A stretch of 64,000 bases of DNA from Pantoea cypripedii (GCF_002095535.1 NZ_MLJI01000001.1:1125604-1189603); one strand, 5' to 3'. Positions 16,771-25,738 are shown, numbered from the stretch's first letter. Numbers and translations: made by a program. The notes: generated by a model not told the origin, from the sequence alone.

Positions 16771-17875
16771 GGTATTGAGGAACGATATCTTTCACTTTGC
16801 ATCTGAATCCCCTGTACCGCAGGGATTCTATCGGTTGTGTAAACAAAAGCCCGAAGATCCACAATTCTATCTTCCAAATTTATTGGTTACGGGGGCTATC
16901 CCTGTTTCACCGTTACCTGCATATTTCTCTGATTCGGTGTCCGGTAAATACTTATACGATTCGATAGAAGATGGTGATATCGGAATAGTTAATAATGGCA
17001 ATATGCTCAGGGTAATTTTGTCCCGGAGAGCCAATCACAATACTGTTTTGGTAACTGAGAGATGCAACAACAGTTGTTTGTTTTGTTCTCAACCACCTAA
17101 GACAGGAAATGATGACTGGTTACTCAGTCAGTCAGCATTGGCTATAGCCTCCTTTGCTATTGATGGAGTCGTTGGTGTAAGTGGGGGAGAGCCTCTCCTG
17201 TATGGGGAGGATTTCTTGCACTTCCTGGATTTCATTATTGAGAACTCTCCAGAAACTGCACTACATGTTCTATCAAACGGGCGTAAATTTTCTGATGTGG
17301 CCTTTACTCAGCAGATTAAAGAGCGAAGTGAAAAAATCAAAATCACTTTTGGCATTCCGCTTTATTCTTCAAGGCCGTCTGTGCATGACTATCTGGTTGG
17401 AAGTGAGGGTGCATTTAATGAGACGGTCAGAGGGTTAATCAATGCTGGTAACTCAGGCATTAACATCGAACTGAGAGTCATCCCGACTCAGGGTAATTAT
17501 ACAGAGCTTGATGACATCGTAGAGTTTGCTGGCCGAGTGTTCTCCAACATTAACCAGATTTCCCTAATGGGGCTGGAATCAATTGGTTGGGCTCGTAAAA
17601 ATTGGTCATCAATCTTCATTGAGCACGATAGCTATAGCGATAAGATTCTTTCGGTTGTAGATACTGCACTCAGGTCAGGAATCCCTCTGACCATCTTCAA
17701 TTACCCATTGTGCCACCTTCCTGAGAGAGCACGCGGTTTTTCTACACAGTCCATCTCTGACTGGAAAAATTACTATCCCAAAGAGTGTGATCAATGCACT
17801 CAGAAGTCTTCTTGTGCTGGTTATTTCAGTTCATCAAAAGGCCGTTTTCATCAACCTCCGAGACCAATAATATGA
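16763..17875 (+). CDS. hxsC: His-Xaa-Ser system radical SAM maturase HxsC
   Basis: The second radical SAM enzyme of the system, 370 aa. Cluster cysteines are Cys101, Cys105 and Cys108 in RCNNSCLFC, with GVSGGEPLLYG following. A shorter cysteine-containing tail (CDQCTQKSSCAGYF) replaces the full SPASM region. I start at 16763 (MSEVLRND), overlapping the hxsB stop by 8 bp; the longer frame from 16712 lies fully inside hxsB. Paired with HxsB it probably acts on HxsA. Confidence 0.92.
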   Translation: MSEVLRNDIFHFASESPVPQGFYRLCKQKPEDPQFYLPNLLVTGAIPVSPLPAYFSDSVSGKYLYDSIEDGDIGIVNNGNMLRVILSRRANHNTVLVTERCNNSCLFCSQPPKTGNDDWLLSQSALAIASFAIDGVVGVSGGEPLLYGEDFLHFLDFIIENSPETALHVLSNGRKFSDVAFTQQIKERSEKIKITFGIPLYSSRPSVHDYLVGSEGAFNETVRGLINAGNSGINIELRVIPTQGNYTELDDIVEFAGRVFSNINQISLMGLESIGWARKNWSSIFIEHDSYSDKILSVVDTALRSGIPLTIFNYPLCHLPERARGFSTQSISDWKNYYPKECDQCTQKSSCAGYFSSSKGRFHQPPRPII

Positions 17876-18507
17876 AAAAGTTTAACCTCGCAGCTCTGCT
17901 TCCGGGTTTTTTGGCTCTTAATAACTCTGTATGGGCAAGTGATTCATCAACTGGTGCAAGTGATTTACCGGGCATGACCTTAAATGAACATGATCTGGTT
18001 ATAGCTCCTCTTAACACTGAAGTACCGTTTTATATTGCAGGACATCGTAGCCATAGCTCTCACCGGAGTCATAGCTCACACCGGTCTTCATCAGGTGGTG
18101 GCTACTATGGTGGTGGTTCTCCTTATTATCCAAAGACATACAGCACACCCAGCACTTCTGACTCTTCAGGTTCAGGAACTAGCTCATCATCGTCTTCTTC
18201 ATCGACCCGTTCGCTTCGTTCTAACAATACCGATAGCTCTACGAGCACGACCTCTGCCGGAACGACCGGAGCCAATCGTGCAACGAATGGTCTTACTTCT
18301 GATGTTGAAAAACGTAAGCGCCTGATCATGAGGGTTCAGTTTGCACTGCTTGATAAGGGCTATTACAACGGAAATATTGATGGGAATATGGGGCCAGCAA
18401 CACGGACCGCTATCAAAAATTATAGAGTAGCAAATGGTTTACCTACTCCTGCAAGAGAAACTCTTGATACTCAGTTATTAAATTCATTGAATATATTAGC
18501 CCGATAG
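17872..18507 (+). CDS. hxsA: His-Xaa-Ser repeat protein HxsA
   Basis: A 211-aa exported protein and the predicted substrate of HxsB/HxsC. Residues 1-23 are a signal peptide (MKKFNLAALLPGFLALNNSVWA). Five tandem H-x-S units occupy residues 58-72 (HRSHSSHRSHSSHRS), followed by a Gly/Tyr patch and a long Ser/Thr-rich linker. Residues ~145-208 form a peptidoglycan-binding domain (RVQFALLDKGYYNGNIDGNMGPATRTAIKNY). The start overlaps the hxsC stop (ATGA). The design suggests a modified histidine-serine cluster tethered to the cell wall; its function is unknown. Confidence 0.92.
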   Translation: MKKFNLAALLPGFLALNNSVWASDSSTGASDLPGMTLNEHDLVIAPLNTEVPFYIAGHRSHSSHRSHSSHRSSSGGGYYGGGSPYYPKTYSTPSTSDSSGSGTSSSSSSSSTRSLRSNNTDSSTSTTSAGTTGANRATNGLTSDVEKRKRLIMRVQFALLDKGYYNGNIDGNMGPATRTAIKNYRVANGLPTPARETLDTQLLNSLNILAR

Positions 18508-18585
18508 CTGATATGAAATTAATAAGTGGAGGTTTCTTAATTATAAAATCCTTCTCAAGAATGATTAAATATAAGAGGTTGTGAA

Positions 18586-20214
18586 ATGTCAGTAAGTTAT
18601 AATATTTACAGGATGCCACATAAATCACTGCCAGAATTGACGAAAAAAATCCTGCGAGAAGGCCTTATTGAGCAGAAGTCTATTCTTCATCAGGGGTATC
18701 AGATGAAATTTTATTTTTCTGATAAATTAAAAGGAAATGAGGTATGGTGGTGGGAGGTTTTCAGTCATTTCTTTAATGAAGATATTGAAAAACCTTATAA
18801 TATCTTTTATTTCGGTCTGTTAATAGGATATAAGGAGAAAGAACCTGAAAATTGCTATCTGATCAGTCTGGGTAAATCACATTTCTATCTTAGTAAGTTT
18901 ATAGAAATAGATTTTGGGCTAAATGTGGCAATGCGTATAGCGAACGATGAGAATATCTTGCTCAAAAAAAGTAGATTCTTTTGCGGTGGTAAAAATCAAG
19001 AGGCTTCATCATATTTACAGTTTGTAAAAGGTTCGTATCTACCAGGTGAATCAATTGAGCATTTGAAAACAAAAGCAAAAGAAACTGAGAGGTGGGGTGG
19101 AAATAATATAACATTTTCAGACTCAATTCAATTAAGTCTGGATGGAGCACCAACAGAATTGGTTGAAGTTTTCAACGATATAGATTCTTCGTTAAAGACA
19201 AAAGAAAATATCGAATTTCCAAAATCTGAAAAGATTACGGATGAATTTAAGATTAAAGAGCTTGACGATTATCTCCTTGGTTCAATTATCAAAGGGAATG
19301 CAAATGTTATTATAGATGAGATTCAATCATTCGGTTCGTCAATAATAATCGCTAATTCCTTATTAAGATTTAAGTTGCATACAAAAGTTGAAGGCAGTAG
19401 TAAGTATCAATACTCGACCGATTATATCACTGATGTAAAAATAGAGGATGTAAAAGAATTTATAACTGAACATGAAGTGGATAATATCAATAGAATATTT
19501 GTTAAGATAACAAATGAAACAAATGGCAGCCACACAAGCACTTTGAAAGAAATACTTAGCATTACGCATACTGAAGGAAGTGAGCATTATTTTCTTAAAA
19601 GAGGGCTTTGGAATAGATTCAACTCTGCTTTCATGAAGTATCTATCTGTTTCTTTATGTTCAATTGATTTTGAACTTAAAGATGATCTGAAGGAGGCTGA
19701 TTTCAACGCATGGAAACTTGTTAAAGCTAAGGAAATTGCAGATGGTAAAGCCAAAGATAAATTAGAATATAGAGAGTATTATTTCAATGAGAAAATGTCT
19801 CTTGATAAAGGATATGCTCTTTTAGATCGTCAGCTTAAGAAAATACCTTCACTCAGGGATGACGGAAAGGATTACAATGTTGAAATTGCAGATCTTTACA
19901 AAGGCGGAGAGCTTATAGCTGTCAAGATATCGGATAAGCCGCATGATCTGATTTATAATGTCGAGCAGTCTAAAACAACTGTTCAGGCTATAAAAAGAGG
20001 CGTTTTAGAGTTCGACGATCCTTTGACGGATGTAGTTTTATGGGTCTCCACAACTAATAAAGCAAAAAAAATAATTGATATCAATTCGATTCAATTTCTC
20101 TTGGCGGTACAATCGTGGAAGGAGGTAGTTGAAGGATTTGGTTTGACACCTAAAATATATTATTCTTATCATGAAAAACAGAAGGAAAAGAAGGGTGCTG
20201 AAAGTAATCCTTAA
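18586..20214 (+). CDS. TIGR04141/DUF6119-like sporadically distributed protein
   Basis: 542 aa, charged, soluble, with no membrane segment or nuclease motif that I can identify. Features such as KGSYLPGESIEHLKTKAKETERWGG near residues 147-171 and the C-terminal half (FNEKMSLDKGYALLDRQ...VKISDKPHDLIYNVEQSKTT) fit the TIGR04141 (DUF6119) family as I remember it; the assignment was not searched. It starts 78 bp after hxsA on the same strand, with AAGAGG as ribosome-binding site, and may be cotranscribed. Function unknown; its patchy distribution suggests a role in genome defence or conflict. Confidence 0.6.
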   Translation: MSVSYNIYRMPHKSLPELTKKILREGLIEQKSILHQGYQMKFYFSDKLKGNEVWWWEVFSHFFNEDIEKPYNIFYFGLLIGYKEKEPENCYLISLGKSHFYLSKFIEIDFGLNVAMRIANDENILLKKSRFFCGGKNQEASSYLQFVKGSYLPGESIEHLKTKAKETERWGGNNITFSDSIQLSLDGAPTELVEVFNDIDSSLKTKENIEFPKSEKITDEFKIKELDDYLLGSIIKGNANVIIDEIQSFGSSIIIANSLLRFKLHTKVEGSSKYQYSTDYITDVKIEDVKEFITEHEVDNINRIFVKITNETNGSHTSTLKEILSITHTEGSEHYFLKRGLWNRFNSAFMKYLSVSLCSIDFELKDDLKEADFNAWKLVKAKEIADGKAKDKLEYREYYFNEKMSLDKGYALLDRQLKKIPSLRDDGKDYNVEIADLYKGGELIAVKISDKPHDLIYNVEQSKTTVQAIKRGVLEFDDPLTDVVLWVSTTNKAKKIIDINSIQFLLAVQSWKEVVEGFGLTPKIYYSYHEKQKEKKGAESNP

Positions 20215-20229
20215 AAAAAAGCAGAAGTT

Positions 20230-20421
20230 ATGGCGAAAGGAAGAGCATGTTGGATATATATTTTCCAAGCAGTCAATCAGGACATGGCGAACATTGATAC
20301 TCAGGAACTATCTGGGTTTCGTGAACTGGCAAAGCATTACGCTGCTCTCTCAGATCAGAACATTACAGCACTCATGAAGATTAAAGAACTGGTGGAGATT
20401 TGCCATGACTGCAAAAACTAA
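20230..20421 (+). pseudogene. Truncated RelE/HigB-type toxin remnant
   Basis: 63 codons resembling the C-terminal half of a RelE/ParE-fold toxin (IYIFQAVNQDMANIDTQELSGFRELAKHYAALSD...LVEICHD). The N-terminal half is missing; the TIGR04141-type gene ends 15 bp upstream. It overlaps the antitoxin start, the usual toxin-antitoxin layout. Probably inactive. Confidence 0.6.
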
Positions 20422-20728
20422 ATTCAAAAGCCCTGCTTTCGAAGCTATCCATAGCGCAGCTTCCGGGATGTTTAAAGCTGGTGTGATCCCACAGAAAACT
20501 ATGCGCATCTTTGATGCAACCTGCATCGAAGATGTGGCAGAATTACAACCATCTGAAATAAAAAGGCTACGTGAAAAACTAAAAGTGAGTCAGCCAGTTT
20601 TCGCCCGTTATCTGAATACCAGCGTTTCGACCATTCAGAAATGGGAAACAGGGATGAAACGCCCCAGCGGGATGTCCTTGAAGCTGCTGTCTGTGGTGCA
20701 AAAGCATGGGCTGGAAGTGCTAATTTAA
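20405..20728 (+). CDS. HigA/NadS-like antitoxin, HTH domain
   Basis: 107 aa. The C-terminal half (residues ~55-105) is a Cro/CI-type helix-turn-helix: LREKLKVSQPVFARYLNTSVSTIQKWETGMKRPSG. Start at 20405 after GGTGGAGATTTGCC. It normally neutralises the toxin encoded just upstream and represses the pair. Since that toxin is truncated, this antitoxin is an orphan and may act only as a regulator. Confidence 0.8.
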   Translation: MTAKTKFKSPAFEAIHSAASGMFKAGVIPQKTMRIFDATCIEDVAELQPSEIKRLREKLKVSQPVFARYLNTSVSTIQKWETGMKRPSGMSLKLLSVVQKHGLEVLI

Positions 20729-21468
20729 GTAGCCACTTGCGGCAATATTATCAATGGGCACGACCAAAACCTCTGGCGAGATAAAAATAATCAGTAAACG
20801 TATTTGGGATACTGCTCAGGTTTTAAGGGGGCAGTCCAGGAGTAAGTCCTAACTTACATCAGTAATTAAGTTTATTATACGATACGAATACAACACTCTA
20901 ACAGATAAAAGTGAAATTAATTTCAAAACAATCCATGATCGCAAAGTTGATATGATGAAACGTTTTATGGCTGCTAATACTGAAGCAGAGCGAAAAGGTG
21001 AAGTGATCTACAAGCTACTTTAATCTCTCGAAATGCGTCATAAGAGAAAAAGCTCAGTTGGAATTTTTATATCCAAATAGTCATAGGAGTGTGTTCATCA
21101 TCGTTAGAAAAATGCCGATAGGTGGTGATGTATTTATTAGCTCTAACTTTATCAGTTAGTGATCTTTTGAAGAACGTTAGACTTTTATTCATCCTCCGAA
21201 CGGCTTTACCAGTGTGTAGCATCCATTAGTTGAACCCACAGCGAAAAGTGAACGATTCAGCTTAATAGTAAGCAATGATGAACTGGCAGGTTTGCAAGAA
21301 ACAGCTCACCAAATGTTATAAGAAAATGATATCAGTAATATACTAAACAGCTTGAATGCGTCTGGATTACATGTGGCGATCAAGTTTAAACTCTGCTAAT
21401 GAGTAGGACAGATTGCAACAGTATGGATTTTTTCTAAAAATGCTCTGCGCTGAGTAAAGGAGATACTG
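20729..21468. other. Gene-free, decayed region
   Basis: 740 bp, AT-rich. Short frames such as MMKRFMAANTEAERKGEVIY (from about 20951) and FSLIVSNDELAGLQETAHQM (about 21257) look like remains of genes broken by stops. No intact gene, RNA or repeat is supportable. Confidence 0.4.
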
Positions 21469-22644
21469 ATGATTTACCAATGTTATTCATGTAATAAAAT
21501 ATCCTTCGAAGTTAGCTGTCCATGGTGTTCCGGAGTGATACCAACAACATCGACTCAATGGGGTATCAAAGCTCCATCTGCATCTGAGATGCAACGAATG
21601 ACACCTCTAAATCCGTCTTTTTATCCAGAGTTTCAATACCGTTCAAAAGGTATGTTTAAAGATTTATTTGGAAAAAAGAAGGAATTGTCACAGCTTAACC
21701 AACTGCTAGAGAATGTTCTGGAGAAATACTCTAGTTTTAAGGACCCATACTTTACAAACTTCATTTATACATCCAGGTTTTCTCATGAAGGAGAAATAGA
21801 TAATAACTATTCGGAAGATAATGGTGTTTACTCAGAATTACGATTGTTTCGGGAGGTTCTTGTCCGAAAAGGATTTAATGAGCTTGAACAACTACCATTG
21901 TTATTGGGTAAACTACTACTGACAACATCCTTCAATGCTTTATATAATGGCTTTTCAAAAGAAGTTCAAAGGCATATTAAGCCAACTCTGACTGAATCCT
22001 TAAAATCGTGGATAGAAGAGGCTGGTACAACTTTTCGAGCAGACCTCTCATTGTTCTTGTTTTATGTTTGGAAAAATAGAGTGCAGTTTTCAACGCTAGA
22101 ATTCAATGATAATGCGGAAACTACACCTGGTGTACCGTTAGTTTCATTTGATAATGTTAAAAACTATCTCGCTATATGCGAAAGTATTTATTTCGATATT
22201 TTAGTTGAAAGATTAGCGACTCGGCTTGAGTATTTCAATCCAAATAAATTTGTCACAATGTATCTGGTTGATGCAATGGATGGATTTCAGTTCGAAGACT
22301 TTTTGGTCGAGATATTTCAGACTATGGGATATGACGTTAAGGAAACAAAGAGGACTCAAGATCAAGGTGCTGACTTATTCGTCACTCGTTTTGGTAAAAA
22401 TATGGTTATTCAGGCGAAAAACTACTCCGGGTCTGTGGGTAACTCAGCCGTGCAACAGGTTATCTCTGCAAAAACATTTTATGGTTGTGATGAAGCAATG
22501 GTAGTTACAAACTCTTATTTTACTAAATCCGCAAAAGAATTGGCTGATTCTGCCACGGTTCGTTTGATAGACAGAGATGAGCTACAGAATTATCTGGATG
22601 ATTATAACCAGAAAATCATTGAAGATTTCCAATCACATTCATAG
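21469..22644 (+). CDS. Mrr-type restriction endonuclease with N-terminal zinc ribbon
   Basis: 391 aa. A zinc ribbon is formed by Cys5, Cys8, Cys17 and Cys20 (CYSC...CPWC). The middle ~240 residues are not recognised. The C-terminal ~110 residues are an Mrr-type PD-(D/E)xK domain: FEDFLVEIFQTMGYDV, DQGADLFV with the catalytic Asp, and VIQAKNY with the QxK motif. Such proteins cut foreign or modified DNA. No methylase is adjacent, so it may be modification-dependent. The start follows AAGGAGATACTG. Confidence 0.85.
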   Translation: MIYQCYSCNKISFEVSCPWCSGVIPTTSTQWGIKAPSASEMQRMTPLNPSFYPEFQYRSKGMFKDLFGKKKELSQLNQLLENVLEKYSSFKDPYFTNFIYTSRFSHEGEIDNNYSEDNGVYSELRLFREVLVRKGFNELEQLPLLLGKLLLTTSFNALYNGFSKEVQRHIKPTLTESLKSWIEEAGTTFRADLSLFLFYVWKNRVQFSTLEFNDNAETTPGVPLVSFDNVKNYLAICESIYFDILVERLATRLEYFNPNKFVTMYLVDAMDGFQFEDFLVEIFQTMGYDVKETKRTQDQGADLFVTRFGKNMVIQAKNYSGSVGNSAVQQVISAKTFYGCDEAMVVTNSYFTKSAKELADSATVRLIDRDELQNYLDDYNQKIIEDFQSHS

Positions 22645-22821
22645 TGAATGTTTTTTCATCATTTATCAGCAAGCTGTAAAGTTTTAATGTCTGCTTTTAG
22701 CTCCATCTCTCTTTAAAGAGTAGACTCTTGGACAGGCATGAGCCAAAGGCAGACCGTAACTCTTTAGTTATCGTTATGAACTGTATTTTTTTGAACGATA
22801 ACCCCTACCACCAAAAAAAAC

Positions 22822-22841
22822 GGGGGCACTTCCGGGGGCAT
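22822..22841. promoter_or_regulatory. Arm-type GGGGGCAY sites at the right end
   Basis: GGGGGCAC at 22822-22829 and GGGGGCAT at 22834-22841, spaced 12 bp like the pair near the left end. They lie 60-80 bp inside the right core repeat. I infer integrase or excisionase arm sites. Confidence 0.5.
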
Positions 22842-22901
22842 GACAGAAAACCAAAACACGATTTACCCCCCCATAAATCATCCAATTACGTCTTATTTTT
22901 C

Positions 22902-22913
22902 AATCCTGTAGGG
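22902..22913 (+). other. Right attachment-site core of the island (attR)
   Basis: AATCCTGTAGGG repeats the tRNA-Arg T-arm/acceptor sequence at 7024-7035. The flanking bases differ on both sides. It defines an island of about 15.9 kb. Confidence 0.6.
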
Positions 22914-22914
22914 G

Positions 22915-23337
22915 CTAATAATAAACTTCCTTTGTCAGCACAATTTTACTCTCATCCCCACTAACCCAAAGTAAAAAGACATCATTACTCCTTTCATTTT
23001 CCCAACGCTCACCGTATCCCTCATCGTTTCCCATATACTTATAGCCGAGCGATTCAATGTATTTTTTTAACGGCATGACATCTGTAGCACCATTAAAAAT
23101 AATACTACTCATCAATGGCACCATACCGTCTTGAGCGCGATACCTAAAACTATAGTCATTGCTGACTCTCGGGGTATTCTGTATCTGATTGTCAGTGAAA
23201 TAATGATATCTAAAAAAATCGCTCTGCCGGTATTCAGGGCGAGAATCAATTGTTTTCCCCATTCCCCATATCAGAGTTGAAATAAGTAGAACAACTAAAA
23301 TCAAAACGACAGACAGTTTGCGCAAAATTTTCATCAT
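22915..23337 (-). CDS. Hypothetical single-pass membrane protein
   Basis: 140 aa. Residues ~8-27 are one transmembrane segment (LSVVLILVVLLISTLIWGMG); the rest is a soluble, presumably periplasmic domain ending in DVFLLWVSGDESKIVLTKEV. Not recognised. Its ATG overlaps the stop of the upstream gene (ATGA), so the two are coupled. Its stop codon lies one base beyond the island repeat. Confidence 0.65.
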   Translation of the reverse strand: MMKILRKLSVVLILVVLLISTLIWGMGKTIDSRPEYRQSDFFRYHYFTDNQIQNTPRVSNDYSFRYRAQDGMVPLMSSIIFNGATDVMPLKKYIESLGYKYMGNDEGYGERWENERSNDVFLLWVSGDESKIVLTKEVYY

Positions 23338-24044
23338 TGACCCTTTACATGTTTGGGTTCAAGAAGGCTAAAGATAATACCATTCTTACTAACAGGATAG
23401 GCAATGCCTGATTGAACTTCAGTGAAGGGTTTTATGCGTTGCATCCATACCGGCAATTGACCACGGTAAGGATGATGTTTGATTCCAGGGATTTGAGGAT
23501 CAGGAAAAAACATTGGGCAAAATGAGGTATTCTTATACTTACCTAAAGGGCCATAGTAATCCCAGCGTCGAAGCGCGGCTTCCTGAGAAACTGGTTTGAG
23601 TTGATGGAGGTAATTCTGAGGTGATACAGCGTAATAGAAACCCAGAAGATTTGATACTAAATCCTCAGCGCTGAAACCACTATCAGTCGTCCAGCTAAAA
23701 TAGGTTTGCCAGCGTTCGAATGCATGAGCCGTATGCATCATCATTGCTAGCGCAATACTATATATCTCAGCTGTGGTCCTGCCACGTTGGATTTCCCACT
23801 CAACAAAACGCCCTGTGCCAATAAAACGAGAACCAATAAACATCATCTGTTGGTACTTGATTCTGTAGAATGCCTTATTGCTGTTTTCGCCAATGCGAAA
23901 ATGTTGCAATAGCGTTTTAATATCCGAGCCTCGTGCATGTCCCAAATCTATCCAACCCAAAACCTCTGAATAGATGAGACCATATGAATGTGGGGATTGC
24001 TCTGCTTTAGACGGTTCAGCAAGAATATCACTTCTCTTACTCAT
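23334..24044 (-). CDS. Hypothetical protein, possibly DUF4056
   Basis: 236 aa, soluble, with no signal peptide visible. The stretch GLIYSEVLGWIDLGHARGSD, the central WEIQRGRTTAEIYSIALAMMMHTAHAFE and the repeated aromatic residues suggest the DUF4056 family, recalled only tentatively. It forms a two-gene operon with the membrane protein downstream. An inverted repeat (TAACCTGT/ACAGGTTA, 24057-24081) lies just upstream and may be its operator. Confidence 0.6.
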   Translation of the reverse strand: MSKRSDILAEPSKAEQSPHSYGLIYSEVLGWIDLGHARGSDIKTLLQHFRIGENSNKAFYRIKYQQMMFIGSRFIGTGRFVEWEIQRGRTTAEIYSIALAMMMHTAHAFERWQTYFSWTTDSGFSAEDLVSNLLGFYYAVSPQNYLHQLKPVSQEAALRRWDYYGPLGKYKNTSFCPMFFPDPQIPGIKHHPYRGQLPVWMQRIKPFTEVQSGIAYPVSKNGIIFSLLEPKHVKGQ

Positions 24045-24056
24045 AACAACTCCTTG

Positions 24057-24082
24057 TTAACCTGTAAGGGGATAACAGGTTA
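24057..24082. promoter_or_regulatory. Possible operator upstream of the DUF4056-like gene
   Basis: TAACCTGT and ACAGGTTA form an 8-bp inverted repeat around AAGGGGAT, 13 bp before the start codon on the minus strand. There is no T-run. Nothing else is recognisable in 24083-24301. Confidence 0.35.
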
Positions 24083-24301
24083 GCTTTTCCTGGAGAGGTT
24101 GTCATGATTAATTTTGTCGAAAATTTCAATGTCAGAATTGGATTAACGAAATAACTAAATATAATTACAAGGTTCAATGTAACTACAAGTGATTAACTTG
24201 TCTGGTTAGCATGACCGATAAATAGTTGGTGAAAAAGAGTGATTATTAATTTAAGGAGGGGATATTTAATTAACGCCAACATCCCCCGACCAGATAACCC
24301 C

Positions 24302-25738
24302 TTATCTCCCCGCCGAAACACTTCTCCCCGCATCCGGTGCCAATCTCACCATATCCAGCACCCCAATCAGCGTTATAACCGCAATCACCACAAACCCGAC
24401 CTTAAACCCCATTCCGGGCACCGATCCATAGCCTAAATCATCTCCCAGCACCGTTCCCAACCGAATACACAGCGCCCCCAGTGTTACGCCCAGCCCATTC
24501 GCCAGTTGCAGTGAGGTACTGAATAACGTATTCGCCGAACTCATTTCCTGGGCGGGTACTTCAGCAAATGCCAGAGAACTGATCCCGGTAAATTGCATCG
24601 AGCGGCTTAGTCCCCCTAAGAAAAGCAGAACCAGCGTAATGACATGTGGCGATGTCGGCGTGAGGAACGCACACAACAACAGCGTCAACACACAAGCCAC
24701 CCCATTGCCAATCAGCAATTTACGGAAGCCAAAGTAACGAATCAGCGGTGTAGTGGCGGGTTTCATTGCCAGGTTGCCTGCAAATACCGCCAGCACCAGC
24801 GAGCCTGCCTGAAATGCGTTCATGCCAAAACCCACCTGGAACATCAGCGGCAGCATAAACGGGGCGGAGCTGATGGTGGCGCGCAACAGAAATCCTCCAC
24901 GCATGGTGATGCGGAAAGAGGGGACAGCCAGTGATGACAGTCCAATCAGCGGCGCTTTGCTACGACGCAAATGCCGGATGCTCCAAACCAGCGTCCCCAG
25001 CCCGATGGCAATTGTCACCGCCGCACTCGCCAGGTTTGCGCTTTGCTGGCTCAGCATCTCCAGCCCGGCAACCAGGCACAGCATCGTGATGCCAGTGGCA
25101 ACAAATCCGGTGAAATCGAATGAGCGTCGTTCATGCGCCGACTGGTTCGGCATCATGCGCAGAGACAGCACGATGGCGATAATTCCCAGCGGCACGTTGA
25201 GGAAAAAGATCCAGTGCCAGCTGGCGTAAGTGGTGATAAATCCCCCCAGCGGCGGTCCGATGATCGGGGCCACCAGCGCGGGCCATGTCAGGGTCGCAAT
25301 GGCTTTTATCAGCTGATTTTTAGGTGTGGTACGCAGCACCACCAGACGTCCGACAGGCACCATCATGGCACCGCCAACACCTTGCAGAATGCGCATCAAT
25401 ATGAATTCTGTGACGTTATGCGTCAGGCCGCAGAACAGTGATGACAGGGTAAAAATACTCAGCGCGAGGGTGAAGACATTCCGTGCACCAAAGCGTTCCG
25501 CCACCCAGCCATTGGCCGGAATTAACACCGCCAGCGTCAGCAAATAAGCACTGATACCAATATTCAGATCGACGGCTGAGACACCAAACGCTTTCGCCAT
25601 ATCCGGCAACGCGGTAGCGATCACCGTGCCATCAAGGAATTCCATAAAGAATGCGCTCGCCACCAGCAGCGCCAGCCCTGAAATGCGGCCCGAACCAGAA
25701 CGGGAAATATCGTCCCCGGTTGAATCAGATAAAGCCAT
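24302..25738 (-). CDS. MFS multidrug exporter, DHA2 family (MdtD-like)
   Basis: A 478-aa inner-membrane drug/proton antiporter with about 14 hydrophobic segments. MFS landmarks: FLDGTVIATALPDMAKAFG in the first helix, GWVAERFGARNVF in loop 2-3, and ILQGVGGAMMVPVGRLVVLR (DHA2 motif C-like) in helix 5. Similar in length and sequence to E. coli MdtD, but the context differs. The substrate is unknown. It is divergent from the FCD regulator at 25978, which might control it. Confidence 0.85.
   Translation of the reverse strand: MALSDSTGDDISRSGSGRISGLALLVASAFFMEFLDGTVIATALPDMAKAFGVSAVDLNIGISAYLLTLAVLIPANGWVAERFGARNVFTLALSIFTLSSLFCGLTHNVTEFILMRILQGVGGAMMVPVGRLVVLRTTPKNQLIKAIATLTWPALVAPIIGPPLGGFITTYASWHWIFFLNVPLGIIAIVLSLRMMPNQSAHERRSFDFTGFVATGITMLCLVAGLEMLSQQSANLASAAVTIAIGLGTLVWSIRHLRRSKAPLIGLSSLAVPSFRITMRGGFLLRATISSAPFMLPLMFQVGFGMNAFQAGSLVLAVFAGNLAMKPATTPLIRYFGFRKLLIGNGVACVLTLLLCAFLTPTSPHVITLVLLFLGGLSRSMQFTGISSLAFAEVPAQEMSSANTLFSTSLQLANGLGVTLGALCIRLGTVLGDDLGYGSVPGMGFKVGFVVIAVITLIGVLDMVRLAPDAGRSVSAGR

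Noticed and set aside
15104-18507. Bacteriocin/lasso or PQQ-type radical SAM cluster
   Set aside because: The substrate has H-x-S repeats and a peptidoglycan-binding domain, and HxsD is present; no leader-peptidase or exporter is nearby.
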